This document shows positions 1-5,933 of a DNA stretch of 8,502 nt, one piece after another (position 1 is the stretch's first letter; each line of letters begins with the position of its first letter). The position numbers and the translations under genes are program-made. The DNA comes from Ignavibacteria bacterium (GTDB lineage: Bacteria; Bacteroidota; Ignavibacteria; UBA10030; SZUA-254). The DNA is taken from NCBI GenBank assembly GCA_005877655.1, contig VBOC01000090.1, positions 1 through 8,502 on the forward strand. Direction: 5' to 3'. The notes below the pieces were generated by a model. That model had not been told where the DNA came from. It saw nothing but the letters and a program-made list of their open reading frames with translations, and did not search any database.

Positions 1-336
1 AAAAACCATGAAGAGGGCGTCCCTTCCCGGGAATTTCAGCCGTGCAAATGCGAATGCCGCCAGCGAACAGGTGACGAGCTGGCCTGCGACGACGGCTGCC
101 GAGACGAAAAGGCTGTTCAGATAGAATCTTCCGAACGGCGCCGCGGTAAACGCGCTGATATAATTGTCCAACTGGAACCTGGCCGGCAGCAGTCTTGGCG
201 GGTAAACGAGTATCTCGCCGAGGTCCTTGAAGGAGGTCAGGATCATCCAGAGGAAGGGCGCGGCTGTAAGGAGCGCCAGCCCGTACAGGAGCCCGTGCAG
301 GAGAACAGGTTTCAGTATTCGTCCGATTTTCGGCAT
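1..336 (-). CDS. Sugar ABC transporter permease, MalG type (partial, C-terminus missing)
   Basis: Only the first 112 codons are present; the gene runs off the left edge, so the C-terminal part with the EAA loop that docks the ATPase is missing. Translation from the ATG at 336-334 begins MPKIGRILKPVLLHGLLYGL. A first membrane span lies at about residues 12-32, followed by a 'TSFK' segment (residues 34-37) and 'YPPRLLP' (45-51), which is typical of MalG-like CUT1 inner-membrane permeases. A second span covers about 74-98 and ends in 'AAFAFARLKFPGRD', the usual start of the conserved core. The start lies 7 nt past the stop of the upstream permease, so the two are probably co-translated. No clear ribosome binding site is visible. 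It should pair with the upstream MalF-type subunit to form the membrane channel. Family assignment is firm; substrate is unknown. Confidence 0.9.
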   Translation of the reverse strand, partial: MPKIGRILKPVLLHGLLYGLALLTAAPFLWMILTSFKDLGEILVYPPRLLPARFQLDNYISAFTAAPFGRFYLNSLFVSAAVVAGQLVTCSLAAFAFARLKFPGRDALFMVF

Positions 337-343
337 CGGAATA

Positions 344-1324
344 TCAAACCGCGTAGTAGACGCGGCGCTGGAAGTATTTCATTTGAACGAGCGTCAGGAT
401 GAAGATCATTGCAAACATCACATAGGCCACGCTGGAAGCATAGCCCATTTCAAAGAACTTGAATGCGTGCTGGTAAAGATAGAACACGAGAACTCTCGTC
501 GAGTCCAGCGGCCCCCCCGATGTCAGGACGTACACGATATCGAACACCTGGAACGAGCCGATGATCGACATGACGAGGATGAAGAGCGTTGTCGGGCTGA
601 GAAGCGGGATCGTGATATGCCAGAAACGGGACGCTCTGCCTGCGCCGTCGAGCTCCGCGGCCTCGTAGTAATGTTCCGGTATCCCCTGCAATCCCGCGGC
701 GAACAGAACCATGTTCACCCCGAACGATTTCCAGACGCCCATGATGATCAACGCAGTCATTGCGGCGGACGGGTTATTGAGCCAGTTGACCGGAGGGATG
801 CCGAACCAGCTCATGGCGTAGTTGAGAACCCCGAAATTCGGCTCGTAGATCCACCTCCAGATCACCGCCGCCGCAACAGGCGAGATCACGACCGGGGCGA
901 AGAAGGCAGCCCGCAGGAATTTCTTTCCGACGATCCGCTTATTGAGAAAATAAGCAATAAGTAACGCGAACGTCATGTTGAGCGGAACTGTACCGATAGT
1001 ATAGACCACGGTGTTTTTGAGCACCATCCAGAATTCCGGCGACTCAAGGAGGCGGCTATAGTTGCCGAATCCGACCGGCGACCTGTCCGGGCTGAACATG
1101 TTCCACCTGTAGAAACTCAGGTAGAATGAAAAAAGAGCGGGGAAGAGAACGAAGACGGAAAAAATGAGCAGCGTCGGAGAGAGGAAAAGGTAAGCGCCGA
1201 GTCCGGATCGCCGGGCATGAAAACCCCTGCGTCCGGTCCGGTCCGGGCAGAGCTTATTCATTTCCGCCGCCGGCCGTCCCGTCTGCGGCATCGCCGCCCC
1301 GATGTGCGTGGGAGTTCTTTTCAT
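344..1324 (-). CDS. Sugar ABC transporter permease, MalF type
   Basis: Inner-membrane channel subunit of a CUT1-type carbohydrate importer, 326 residues. After a polar, basic N-terminus there are several hydrophobic spans, roughly at 43-70, 104-126, 139-158, 188-211, 244-266 and 297-315. The diagnostic EAA loop is clear at residues 221-240 (EAAELDGAGRASRFWHITIP), matching the EAA-x3-G-x9-I-x-LP consensus that contacts the ATPase. The first ATG abuts the TGA of the binding-protein gene with no gap, which suggests translational coupling. Internal ATGs at residues 12 and 22 could be the real start, because the family usually begins closer to the first span and no strong Shine-Dalgarno sequence decides it. 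The MalG-type gene follows after 7 nt. No ATPase is encoded in the window, so a shared one (MsmK/MalK type) or one further left must serve this system. Confidence 0.93.
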   Translation of the reverse strand: MKRTPTHIGAAMPQTGRPAAEMNKLCPDRTGRRGFHARRSGLGAYLFLSPTLLIFSVFVLFPALFSFYLSFYRWNMFSPDRSPVGFGNYSRLLESPEFWMVLKNTVVYTIGTVPLNMTFALLIAYFLNKRIVGKKFLRAAFFAPVVISPVAAAVIWRWIYEPNFGVLNYAMSWFGIPPVNWLNNPSAAMTALIIMGVWKSFGVNMVLFAAGLQGIPEHYYEAAELDGAGRASRFWHITIPLLSPTTLFILVMSIIGSFQVFDIVYVLTSGGPLDSTRVLVFYLYQHAFKFFEMGYASSVAYVMFAMIFILTLVQMKYFQRRVYYAV

Positions 1325-2644
1325 TCAGCGTTTTGCCGTCTGTCGAAGAAGCTGATCCGATGCGGCCGCGGCTTCATCAAGCACATTCTTGGGGTCGAGC
1401 CCCCCGACTGTGGCTTTCTCGATCGCAACCGCAAGATTGCGGCTGATTTCCAGTCCGTGGTAGTCGATCGGGCGCGTTGCCTGCCCGACCTCCATCTGTT
1501 CGACGAACGCCCTGAGGCCCGGCTTTTTCTTTAAGAATTCCTGGTACTCCTTCACCTGGAGGACCGAATGCCGCACCGGGAGGTACCCCGACTTCTCTGA
1601 CCAGAGCGCCTGCACCTCAGGATCGAGGAGCCACTTGATCAGCGTCCACGCTTCGCTGGGATGTTCGCTCTGCTTGAAGATCACCAGGTACTCGCCGCCC
1701 ACAACCGTCGCGCGTTTTGCGGGCCCCGCTGGAAGGGGGGCGGCCGCCCAGTCCAGCTCCTTCAGCTTCTCGTAGCGGGGGAGGTTCCATGGCCCGTCCA
1801 TCGCCATGGCGAGTTTTTTCCCGGCAAACGCCGCGTCGTAATCTGCGGTGACGGAGCGCAGATTCAAATCGTCGTAAATCTTCTTCCAGAACGAGAGCGC
1901 CTTCACACCCGCGTCGCCGTTTAAAAGGAGATGGGTCTGTCCGGAATCGATTTCATATCCGCCGGCCTGCCAGAGAAATGGATACCACTGCCAGACCATC
2001 CAGTCGCCCAGCGGTCCCGATGCCGGAAAAATCGGAATGAAAAAACCGTACTGGTCGATCTTTCCGTCGTGATCTTTGTCGACGGTCAATTTTTTCGCGT
2101 ACGCATAAAGTTCATCCCACGTTCCGGGGCCCCGCTCGGGATCGAGTCCCGCATCCCTGAACATTTGCTTGTTGAACATGAGTCCGAGATTGGTTGCCTC
2201 CATCGGCATGCTGTACACCGTCCCCCGCCAGGCGGATCCCTGGAGCAGCGCCGGATAGAGGTCGTTCAACTCCTCGGCGGACAGCCCGTTTGGACCCTTT
2301 GTGAATTCGTCCATCGGGTAAATGGCATCCGCCTCGACGAGATTCTGGAGATAGTTCGAATGAATCCACGAGATGTCCGGCGCGCTTCGGCTCTGCACGG
2401 CGGTAATGAGTTTCTGAAGAAGCGCATCTCCCGTCGGAACGTATTGCGCTCTCACCTCGATCGTCGGGTGTTGCTTTTCGAATTCCTTGAGGAGCTCGTC
2501 GAACGCCGGGACGGTCGCCGAAACGAAACTGTGCCAGAACGTGATGGTTACCTTCCCCGGGGAGCGGTCATTCTTCGTGCCGCAGCCCGAAGCTAGAATT
2601 GCAAGGACAATGATTAATTGCAAGAGGGTTTGTGCTATTTCCAT
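1325..2644 (-). CDS. Sugar-binding lipoprotein of an ABC importer (family 1 solute-binding protein)
   Basis: Extracytoplasmic receptor that delivers the sugar to the two downstream permeases, 439 residues. Residues 8-20 are hydrophobic and end in a lipobox-like A-S-G-C, with Cys21 as the probable lipidated residue. The mature part opens with 'KVTITFWHSF' (31-40), the usual first strand of these proteins. 'DKDHDGKID' (189-197) is an acidic, calcium-loop-like segment common in this family, and 'AMAMDGPWNLP' (279-289) is another family hallmark. The start is doubtful. The ATG at 2644 has no nearby Shine-Dalgarno, the n-region has no basic residue, and the first seven codons (MEIAQTL) belong to a LacI-like relic that continues upstream in the same frame. 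A TTG at codon 8 is an alternative. The gene lies 54 nt after lacI and abuts the first permease. Family is firm; ligand is unknown. Confidence 0.93.
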   Translation of the reverse strand: MEIAQTLLQLIIVLAILASGCGTKNDRSPGKVTITFWHSFVSATVPAFDELLKEFEKQHPTIEVRAQYVPTGDALLQKLITAVQSRSAPDISWIHSNYLQNLVEADAIYPMDEFTKGPNGLSAEELNDLYPALLQGSAWRGTVYSMPMEATNLGLMFNKQMFRDAGLDPERGPGTWDELYAYAKKLTVDKDHDGKIDQYGFFIPIFPASGPLGDWMVWQWYPFLWQAGGYEIDSGQTHLLLNGDAGVKALSFWKKIYDDLNLRSVTADYDAAFAGKKLAMAMDGPWNLPRYEKLKELDWAAAPLPAGPAKRATVVGGEYLVIFKQSEHPSEAWTLIKWLLDPEVQALWSEKSGYLPVRHSVLQVKEYQEFLKKKPGLRAFVEQMEVGQATRPIDYHGLEISRNLAVAIEKATVGGLDPKNVLDEAAAASDQLLRQTAKR

Positions 2645-2680
2645 GTCATCGAATGCTACGGTGGAAATATCCTCCGCGAT
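2624..2680 (-). pseudogene. Relic of a second LacI-family regulator fused to the binding-protein start
   Basis: Read on the minus strand just after the lacI stop, and in the same frame, 19 codons give IAEDISTVAFDDMEIAQTL. This matches residues 267-285 of the adjacent intact LacI protein (IPEDISLVAFDDIEFAMSL) at 13 of 19 positions, and it also fits the LacI/GalR consensus 'PEDISVVGFDDIE'. The DNA agrees at 39 of 57 bases, and 11 of the 18 differences fall at third codon positions. That pattern suggests an old, once-translated paralogue and not a fresh local duplication. The last seven codons overlap the annotated start of the sugar-binding protein, including its ATG. No more LacI-like sequence is visible on either side. 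The most likely origin is a deletion or recombination between two regulator genes that removed the original 5' end of the binding-protein gene. Homology is well supported; the mechanism is inferred. Confidence 0.7.
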
Positions 2681-2698
2681 TCCGGACCGGAACGAATG

Positions 2699-3748
2699 TT
2701 ATCCCGCTTGTCTTTCGGTTCTGCCATTCGGGCGATCTATTCTGCGCACCGAATCACGGACGATCAGTTTGGGAGCGAGCATAACGTGTTTCGGCCTCTG
2801 TTTTCCCCGGTTCTTGATTTGCTCGATGAGGAGCTGCACGGCCGTTTCGCCGATTTGCTCCTTGGGTTGAGCAACCGCGGTTATGGGACACGCAAGCGAC
2901 ATCGCGAATTCGATGTCATCGAAAGCCACGAGAGAAATATCTTCCGGAATGGTCAACCCCTCTTCCCTGATCGCCTGGATCGCGCCGAGGGCGATGAGAT
3001 CGCTCGTGGCGAAAATTGCGGTCGGCCGGCTCTCGATTTTCAAGAGCTGTCGAGCCGCCGTATACCCGGCCTCGCTTCTGAAATCGTTTCCCACCATGAG
3101 GCGCTCGTCGGGTGAAATTCCGTTTTTTGAAAGCGCCTCTCTGTACCCCTGCACACGTTCGTTGTTCGCGTACGTATGAGGGAGTCCCTGAACGATTGCA
3201 ATGCGCCTGTGACCGCATCCTGCAATGTAATCAACCGCCTCAAAGGCCCCCCGGCGGTTATCGACGGTCACCGAGGAGGTCTGAAGTCCTTCGAAGCAGC
3301 GGTCGACAAGCACGAGCGGCATGTTTTCTAGAACAAGATATTCGAGGTGGGATGAGGACTGGCCGACCGGCATGATGATCAGGCCGTCGATGCCCTTGCT
3401 TCTGAGGACTTCGATATGCTCGTTCTCCAGATCGACGTTTTCATCTGTGTCGCACACGACAAGGCTGTATCCGAACGTGTGCGAGAATCTCTGGATGATT
3501 CGAATGAGGTAGGCGAAAAACGGATTGGAGATGTCGGGGACGATCAACCCGAGCGTGTGCGTTTTCTTGAGGCGCAGTCCGCGGGCGATTTGATTCGGCC
3601 TGTAGTTTAACTCTCCCGCCACCTGAAGAATGTAGCTCGCAGTTTCACGGCTGATGCGGTAGCGGGCGGTCTGCTTGTTGAATACGCGTGAAACTGTCGT
3701 GACGGAGAATCCGGACTTGCGGGCAATATCGTGGAGCGTGATGGACAT
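2699..3748 (-). CDS. LacI/GalR-family transcriptional regulator
   Basis: Sugar-responsive DNA-binding repressor, 349 residues. The N-terminal helix-turn-helix is textbook: 'LHDIARKSGFSVTTVSRVFN' (5-24), with recognition-helix residues around Ser15-Thr18. The hinge helix 'NQIARGLRL' (52-60) includes Leu58, the residue that in this family inserts into the central CpG of the operator. The sugar-binding domain runs from 'HTLGLIVPDISNPFF' (64-78) to 'PTAIFATSDLIALGA' (242-256) and 'PEDISLVAFDDIE' (268-280). The start is set by homology, since family members begin two to four residues before 'DIA'; no strong ribosome binding site is seen. A tail of about 15 residues after 'LIVRDS' is longer than usual. 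It is the first gene of the transporter operon and sits behind a palindromic operator that overlaps its own promoter, so it probably represses itself and the transporter. The inducer is unknown. Confidence 0.95.
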   Translation of the reverse strand: MSITLHDIARKSGFSVTTVSRVFNKQTARYRISRETASYILQVAGELNYRPNQIARGLRLKKTHTLGLIVPDISNPFFAYLIRIIQRFSHTFGYSLVVCDTDENVDLENEHIEVLRSKGIDGLIIMPVGQSSSHLEYLVLENMPLVLVDRCFEGLQTSSVTVDNRRGAFEAVDYIAGCGHRRIAIVQGLPHTYANNERVQGYREALSKNGISPDERLMVGNDFRSEAGYTAARQLLKIESRPTAIFATSDLIALGAIQAIREEGLTIPEDISLVAFDDIEFAMSLACPITAVAQPKEQIGETAVQLLIEQIKNRGKQRPKHVMLAPKLIVRDSVRRIDRPNGRTERQAG

Positions 3749-3810
3749 TCGGCTCGTTCGGGCCGATCAGGGTCCGGTATCGATGAAGCGGAAAGTGGTG
3801 AAAACAGACC

Positions 3811-3826
3811 GCACAAACGTTTGTGC
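3811..3826. promoter_or_regulatory. Perfect 16-bp palindromic operator, probable LacI-family site
   Basis: GCACAAACGTTTGTGC is its own reverse complement over all 16 bases, with a central CpG as in LacI/GalR operators. It lies about 6 bp after the -10 box of the minus-strand promoter, so it covers the expected transcription start, and it ends 62 bp before the regulator's ATG. This is the position expected for a repressor that blocks its own promoter. I found no second copy in the window, so the divergent right-hand block may not be controlled through this exact site. That the neighbouring regulator binds here is an inference from position and symmetry. Confidence 0.8.
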
Positions 3827-3831
3827 AGAAT

Positions 3832-3860
3832 AATATAATATATTTCACCCCGTTTGTCAA
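3832..3860 (-). promoter_or_regulatory. Sigma70-type promoter of the lacI-transporter operon
   Basis: On the minus strand a perfect -35 box TTGACA (3860-3855) is followed by a 17-bp spacer and a -10 box TATATT (3837-3832, five of six consensus bases) in an AT-rich stretch that contrasts with the GC-rich surroundings. Transcription should begin near 3825, inside the palindromic operator. This promoter serves lacI and, with no other promoter apparent downstream, probably the binding protein and both permeases. Confidence 0.8.
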
Positions 3861-3865
3861 GCTGT

Positions 3866-3900
3866 GGGATCCGGAACGCAAGAACGGTATGCCGGATCCC
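3866..3900 (-). repeat. Inverted repeat after the nucleoside hydrolase gene (possible transcript hairpin)
   Basis: GGGATCCGG at 3866-3874 and CCGGATCCC at 3892-3900 form a perfect 9-bp stem around a 17-nt loop. In the minus-strand transcript the hairpin begins 5 nt after the hydrolase stop codon and ends just before the lacI -35 box. It is placed like a terminator separating the two transcription units, but no run of U follows, so it is not a standard intrinsic terminator. It could slow transcription or protect a 3' end. Confidence 0.5.
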
Positions 3901-3928
3901 TGTAATCACTGCTCTATGCCGGATCCCT
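3888..3928. repeat. 14-bp direct repeat, 27-bp period, at the hydrolase 3' end
   Basis: TATGCCGGATCCCT occurs at 3888-3901 and again at 3915-3928. The second copy encodes the last codons of the nucleoside hydrolase (Gly-Ser-Gly-Ile). The first lies just past its stop codon and also forms one arm of the 3866-3900 inverted repeat. With the inverted arm at 3866 there are three GGATCCGG-type copies in 63 bp, which suggests local slippage or duplication. Confidence 0.6.
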
Positions 3929-4847
3929 TCTTGATAAACAGAGATCGATAATGGCGGAAGAATCTATCGTTATTGACTTCAACGGCAATTTCATGCCTCG
4001 GTTCGGCTGCATTCTCGGACCAGGACGTCTTTCCCGCCGATTCCGCGTCCCCCAGTTCTATCGAAACCGTCCCTCTTCGAAACGTGCAAATTGTCTCGTC
4101 GAAGATGGTGGCGGCGGCCAGAGGGTCGTGGAATGTGACCCCGCCCCACTCCTTGAACCAGACTTCCGCCATGTCGAGCACGTCCATGGTTACCCAACTC
4201 GTAACATCGAGCCCGCAAGAGCGGTGAATCGGGACGCCGGCGCCATACACGATCGCCGTTGCATGGGGATCTCCGCACGCGTTCCATTCCAGCGGGCCAT
4301 ACTCTCCGTTGACCGGCCCGCCGAACCGGCCGCACATCATCACAATCCCCTTCAGGAGCGAGGGAATTTCCGGATCTACGGAAAACAGGAGCCCGATGTT
4401 CGTGAGCGGCGCGATCGTAAGGAGTGTGATTTCTCGGGGGAACCTTCGGATCGTCGAGCGCAAAAACTCCACAGCTTCGCCGCGAGGAAAACGGGTTTCA
4501 TGGTCCCAGTTGGGGAGGACAACCGCCTGAGTGGCGACTTTTTGGAGCTGCGGGACCACGAGCGGTTGCTCGGCGCCGGGGAAAATGGGGATTGCCTTCC
4601 CCGCGACTGTGCAGAGCACGCTCGCGAGCATCGCACGCTTTTCGGCTTCACCGGTGACTGTGGTAATTCCCATCAGCTCACAGTCCCGTTGCGCGAGCAG
4701 ATAGGCGAGGCACACGGCGTCATCGATATCGGTGCCGATGTCGGTATCCAGAAGAACCTTTGTGACCAGGGCGTACCCTTCGGACCGTTTGGGGAAATCG
4801 GTCGCACCGCTTCCCAAAAAAGTAATGCAAAATGGAGAGACTTTCAA
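3906..4847 (-). CDS. Nucleoside hydrolase family protein (IUNH type)
   Basis: Member of the inosine/uridine-preferring nucleoside hydrolase fold, which cleaves the N-glycosidic bond of nucleosides to ribose plus base in the cytoplasm. The acidic metal-binding signature reads '[12 protein letters not shown]' (32-43), the variant with two extra residues compared with the classic DTDPGxDD. Other family blocks are '[17 protein letters not shown]' (144-160), '[10 protein letters not shown]' (187-196) and the catalytic-His block 'FHDPLAAA' (239-246). The Asn usual after 'TTVTG' is replaced by Glu67. No ATG precedes the conserved domain. The coordinates use a TTG at 4847; other options are TTG at 4817 or a CTG at 4769 that has an AAGGG six nt upstream and would give the usual short N-terminus. 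It is transcribed towards lacI but is separated from it by a hairpin and a separate promoter. Family is firm; substrate could be a nucleoside or another ribosyl compound. Confidence 0.88.
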   Translation of the reverse strand: MKVSPFCITFLGSGATDFPKRSEGYALVTKVLLDTDIGTDIDDAVCLAYLLAQRDCELMGITTVTGEAEKRAMLASVLCTVAGKAIPIFPGAEQPLVVPQLQKVATQAVVLPNWDHETRFPRGEAVEFLRSTIRRFPREITLLTIAPLTNIGLLFSVDPEIPSLLKGIVMMCGRFGGPVNGEYGPLEWNACGDPHATAIVYGAGVPIHRSCGLDVTSWVTMDVLDMAEVWFKEWGGVTFHDPLAAATIFDETICTFRRGTVSIELGDAESAGKTSWSENAAEPRHEIAVEVNNDRFFRHYRSLFIKKGSGIEQ

Positions 4848-5006
4848 CTCAAGACCGTTCGGTTCAGCGCTGGATGGCCGTCTATTTTGGTGTATTCGGG
4901 GGGGCTCCTGATCCGAATGAATCCGACTGCCGGGTTTCAGGAGGAGTTCGACCCGAGTACCGCAACCCTCGGCCGCTGAATACTAACGATCCGTTTTCGT
5001 ATATTC

Positions 5007-5029
5007 TCGATGGCGCGTCTCGCCATTGA
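5007..5029. repeat. Short inverted repeat in the divergent intergenic region
   Basis: ATGGCG (5010-5015) and CGCCAT (5021-5026) flank a 5-nt centre; the dyad extends outward to 9 bp with one G-T pair. It lies in the 216-bp gap between the divergently read hydrolase and nucleotidyltransferase genes, about 35 bp before the latter. A TATATT at 5000-5005 could be a -10 box for the right-hand block, but I see no good -35 partner. It could be an operator or a leader hairpin. Nothing else is evident in this gap. Confidence 0.3.
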
Positions 5030-5063
5030 TTGCGCGAATTTCCCCTCAAGCGAGATTTCATAG

Positions 5064-5933
5064 ATGGATCCGAATATTGTTATCCTCGCAGCCGGCATCT
5101 CTTCACGCATGAAAAGGACTGACCCCGGGCAGGAAAGCGTCGATCCGAATCTTGCCCGCGAGGCGCAAACAAAGACGAAATCGATGATCGGGCTCGGAGA
5201 GGGCCGCCGTCCCTTTCTCGATTACCTGCTCTTCAACGTGCGCGCGTCCGGTTATCGCGATGTGGTCCTTGTTATCGGGGAGAAGGACCGCGAGATACGG
5301 GAATATTATGGCGAGGCCGGCGGCTCGGACGCGTTCGAAGGCCTCAGGATTTCGTACGTCGTCCAGAATATTCCGGATGGCAGAAGTAAGCCGCTCGGAA
5401 CCGCGGATGCCCTCTCCCGCACGCTCGCTGCTCGGTCCGATTGGAAGGGGAGACGTTTCACGGTTTGCAACAGCGACAATCTCTATTCCGTCAACGCGTT
5501 GCGCTTGTTACTGGAATTGCCCGATGAGTGCGGGGTGATCGATTACGACCGGGATGGTCTCGAGTTTGAACCCTCGCGCTTCGCGCAGTTTTCGGTTCTC
5601 TCGAAGGACCGCGAGGGATACCTGACACGCATCATCGAGAAGCCCTCGCCCGAACAAACCGCGGCCGCCAGGAACGGCTGCGGAAGAATCGGCGTCAGCA
5701 TGAACATCTTTCGTTTTCTCTACGATCGCATCATGCCTATCCTGGGGGAGGTTCCGCTCCATCCGCTCCGTGACGAGAAGGAGCTGCCCGGGGCGGTGAC
5801 GATGCTTGTCGAGCGGTTTCCAAAGTCGGTGAAGGCCATCCCTCTGTCCGAACATGTCCCTGATTTGACTTACCAGCAGGACATCGTCCGCGTCCAGGAA
5901 TATCTGAGGATAAATTTTCAAAAGATCCGATGA
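5064..5933 (+). CDS. Nucleotidyltransferase resembling NDP-sugar pyrophosphorylases
   Basis: Predicted cytoplasmic GT-A-fold nucleotidyltransferase, 289 residues, that would join a sugar phosphate (or similar phosphate) to a nucleotide. The N-terminal nucleotide loop is 'ILAAGISSRM' (7-16), a variant of LAAGxGxRM. After an insertion of about 20 polar residues comes 'KSMIGL' (39-44) with the expected Lys. 'KPLGTADAL' (109-117) matches the PxGTAxAL base-binding motif, and 'CNSDNLYS' (135-142) holds the metal-binding Asp138. 'EKP' (192-194) and 'SMNIFRF' (212-218) fit the sugar-binding half. The C-terminus ends soon after 'DLTYQQDI' (267-274), with no acyltransferase domain. The ATG is preceded by a weak purine stretch. 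It is the first gene of the right-hand block and overlaps the next gene by ATGA. Fold is well supported; nucleotide and sugar are unknown. Confidence 0.85.
   Translation: MDPNIVILAAGISSRMKRTDPGQESVDPNLAREAQTKTKSMIGLGEGRRPFLDYLLFNVRASGYRDVVLVIGEKDREIREYYGEAGGSDAFEGLRISYVVQNIPDGRSKPLGTADALSRTLAARSDWKGRRFTVCNSDNLYSVNALRLLLELPDECGVIDYDRDGLEFEPSRFAQFSVLSKDREGYLTRIIEKPSPEQTAAARNGCGRIGVSMNIFRFLYDRIMPILGEVPLHPLRDEKELPGAVTMLVERFPKSVKAIPLSEHVPDLTYQQDIVRVQEYLRINFQKIR

Noticed and set aside
227..964. 245-codon plus-strand open frame opposite the permeases
   Set aside because: It is antisense to clear permease genes, and its composition (Arg, His, Asp rich) is typical of a shadow frame.
2624..2680. Recent duplication of the neighbouring lacI segment
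   Set aside because: The two copies differ at 18 of 57 bases with an excess at third codon positions, which fits an older diverged paralogue better than a fresh copy.
3811..3826. Catabolite-response (CcpA cre) site
   Set aside because: The core resembles cre boxes because CcpA is also a LacI-family protein, but the position over the lacI promoter makes the local regulator the simpler reading, and there is no other sign of a Firmicute.
3866..3900. Intrinsic terminator for the nucleoside hydrolase
   Set aside because: The stem is perfect but the loop is long and no U-run follows, so it is reported only as an inverted repeat.
3951..4979. 342-codon open frame on the plus strand opposite the nucleoside hydrolase
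   Set aside because: The product is rich in Arg and Pro without any domain, while the minus strand encodes clear nucleoside hydrolase motifs over the same bases.
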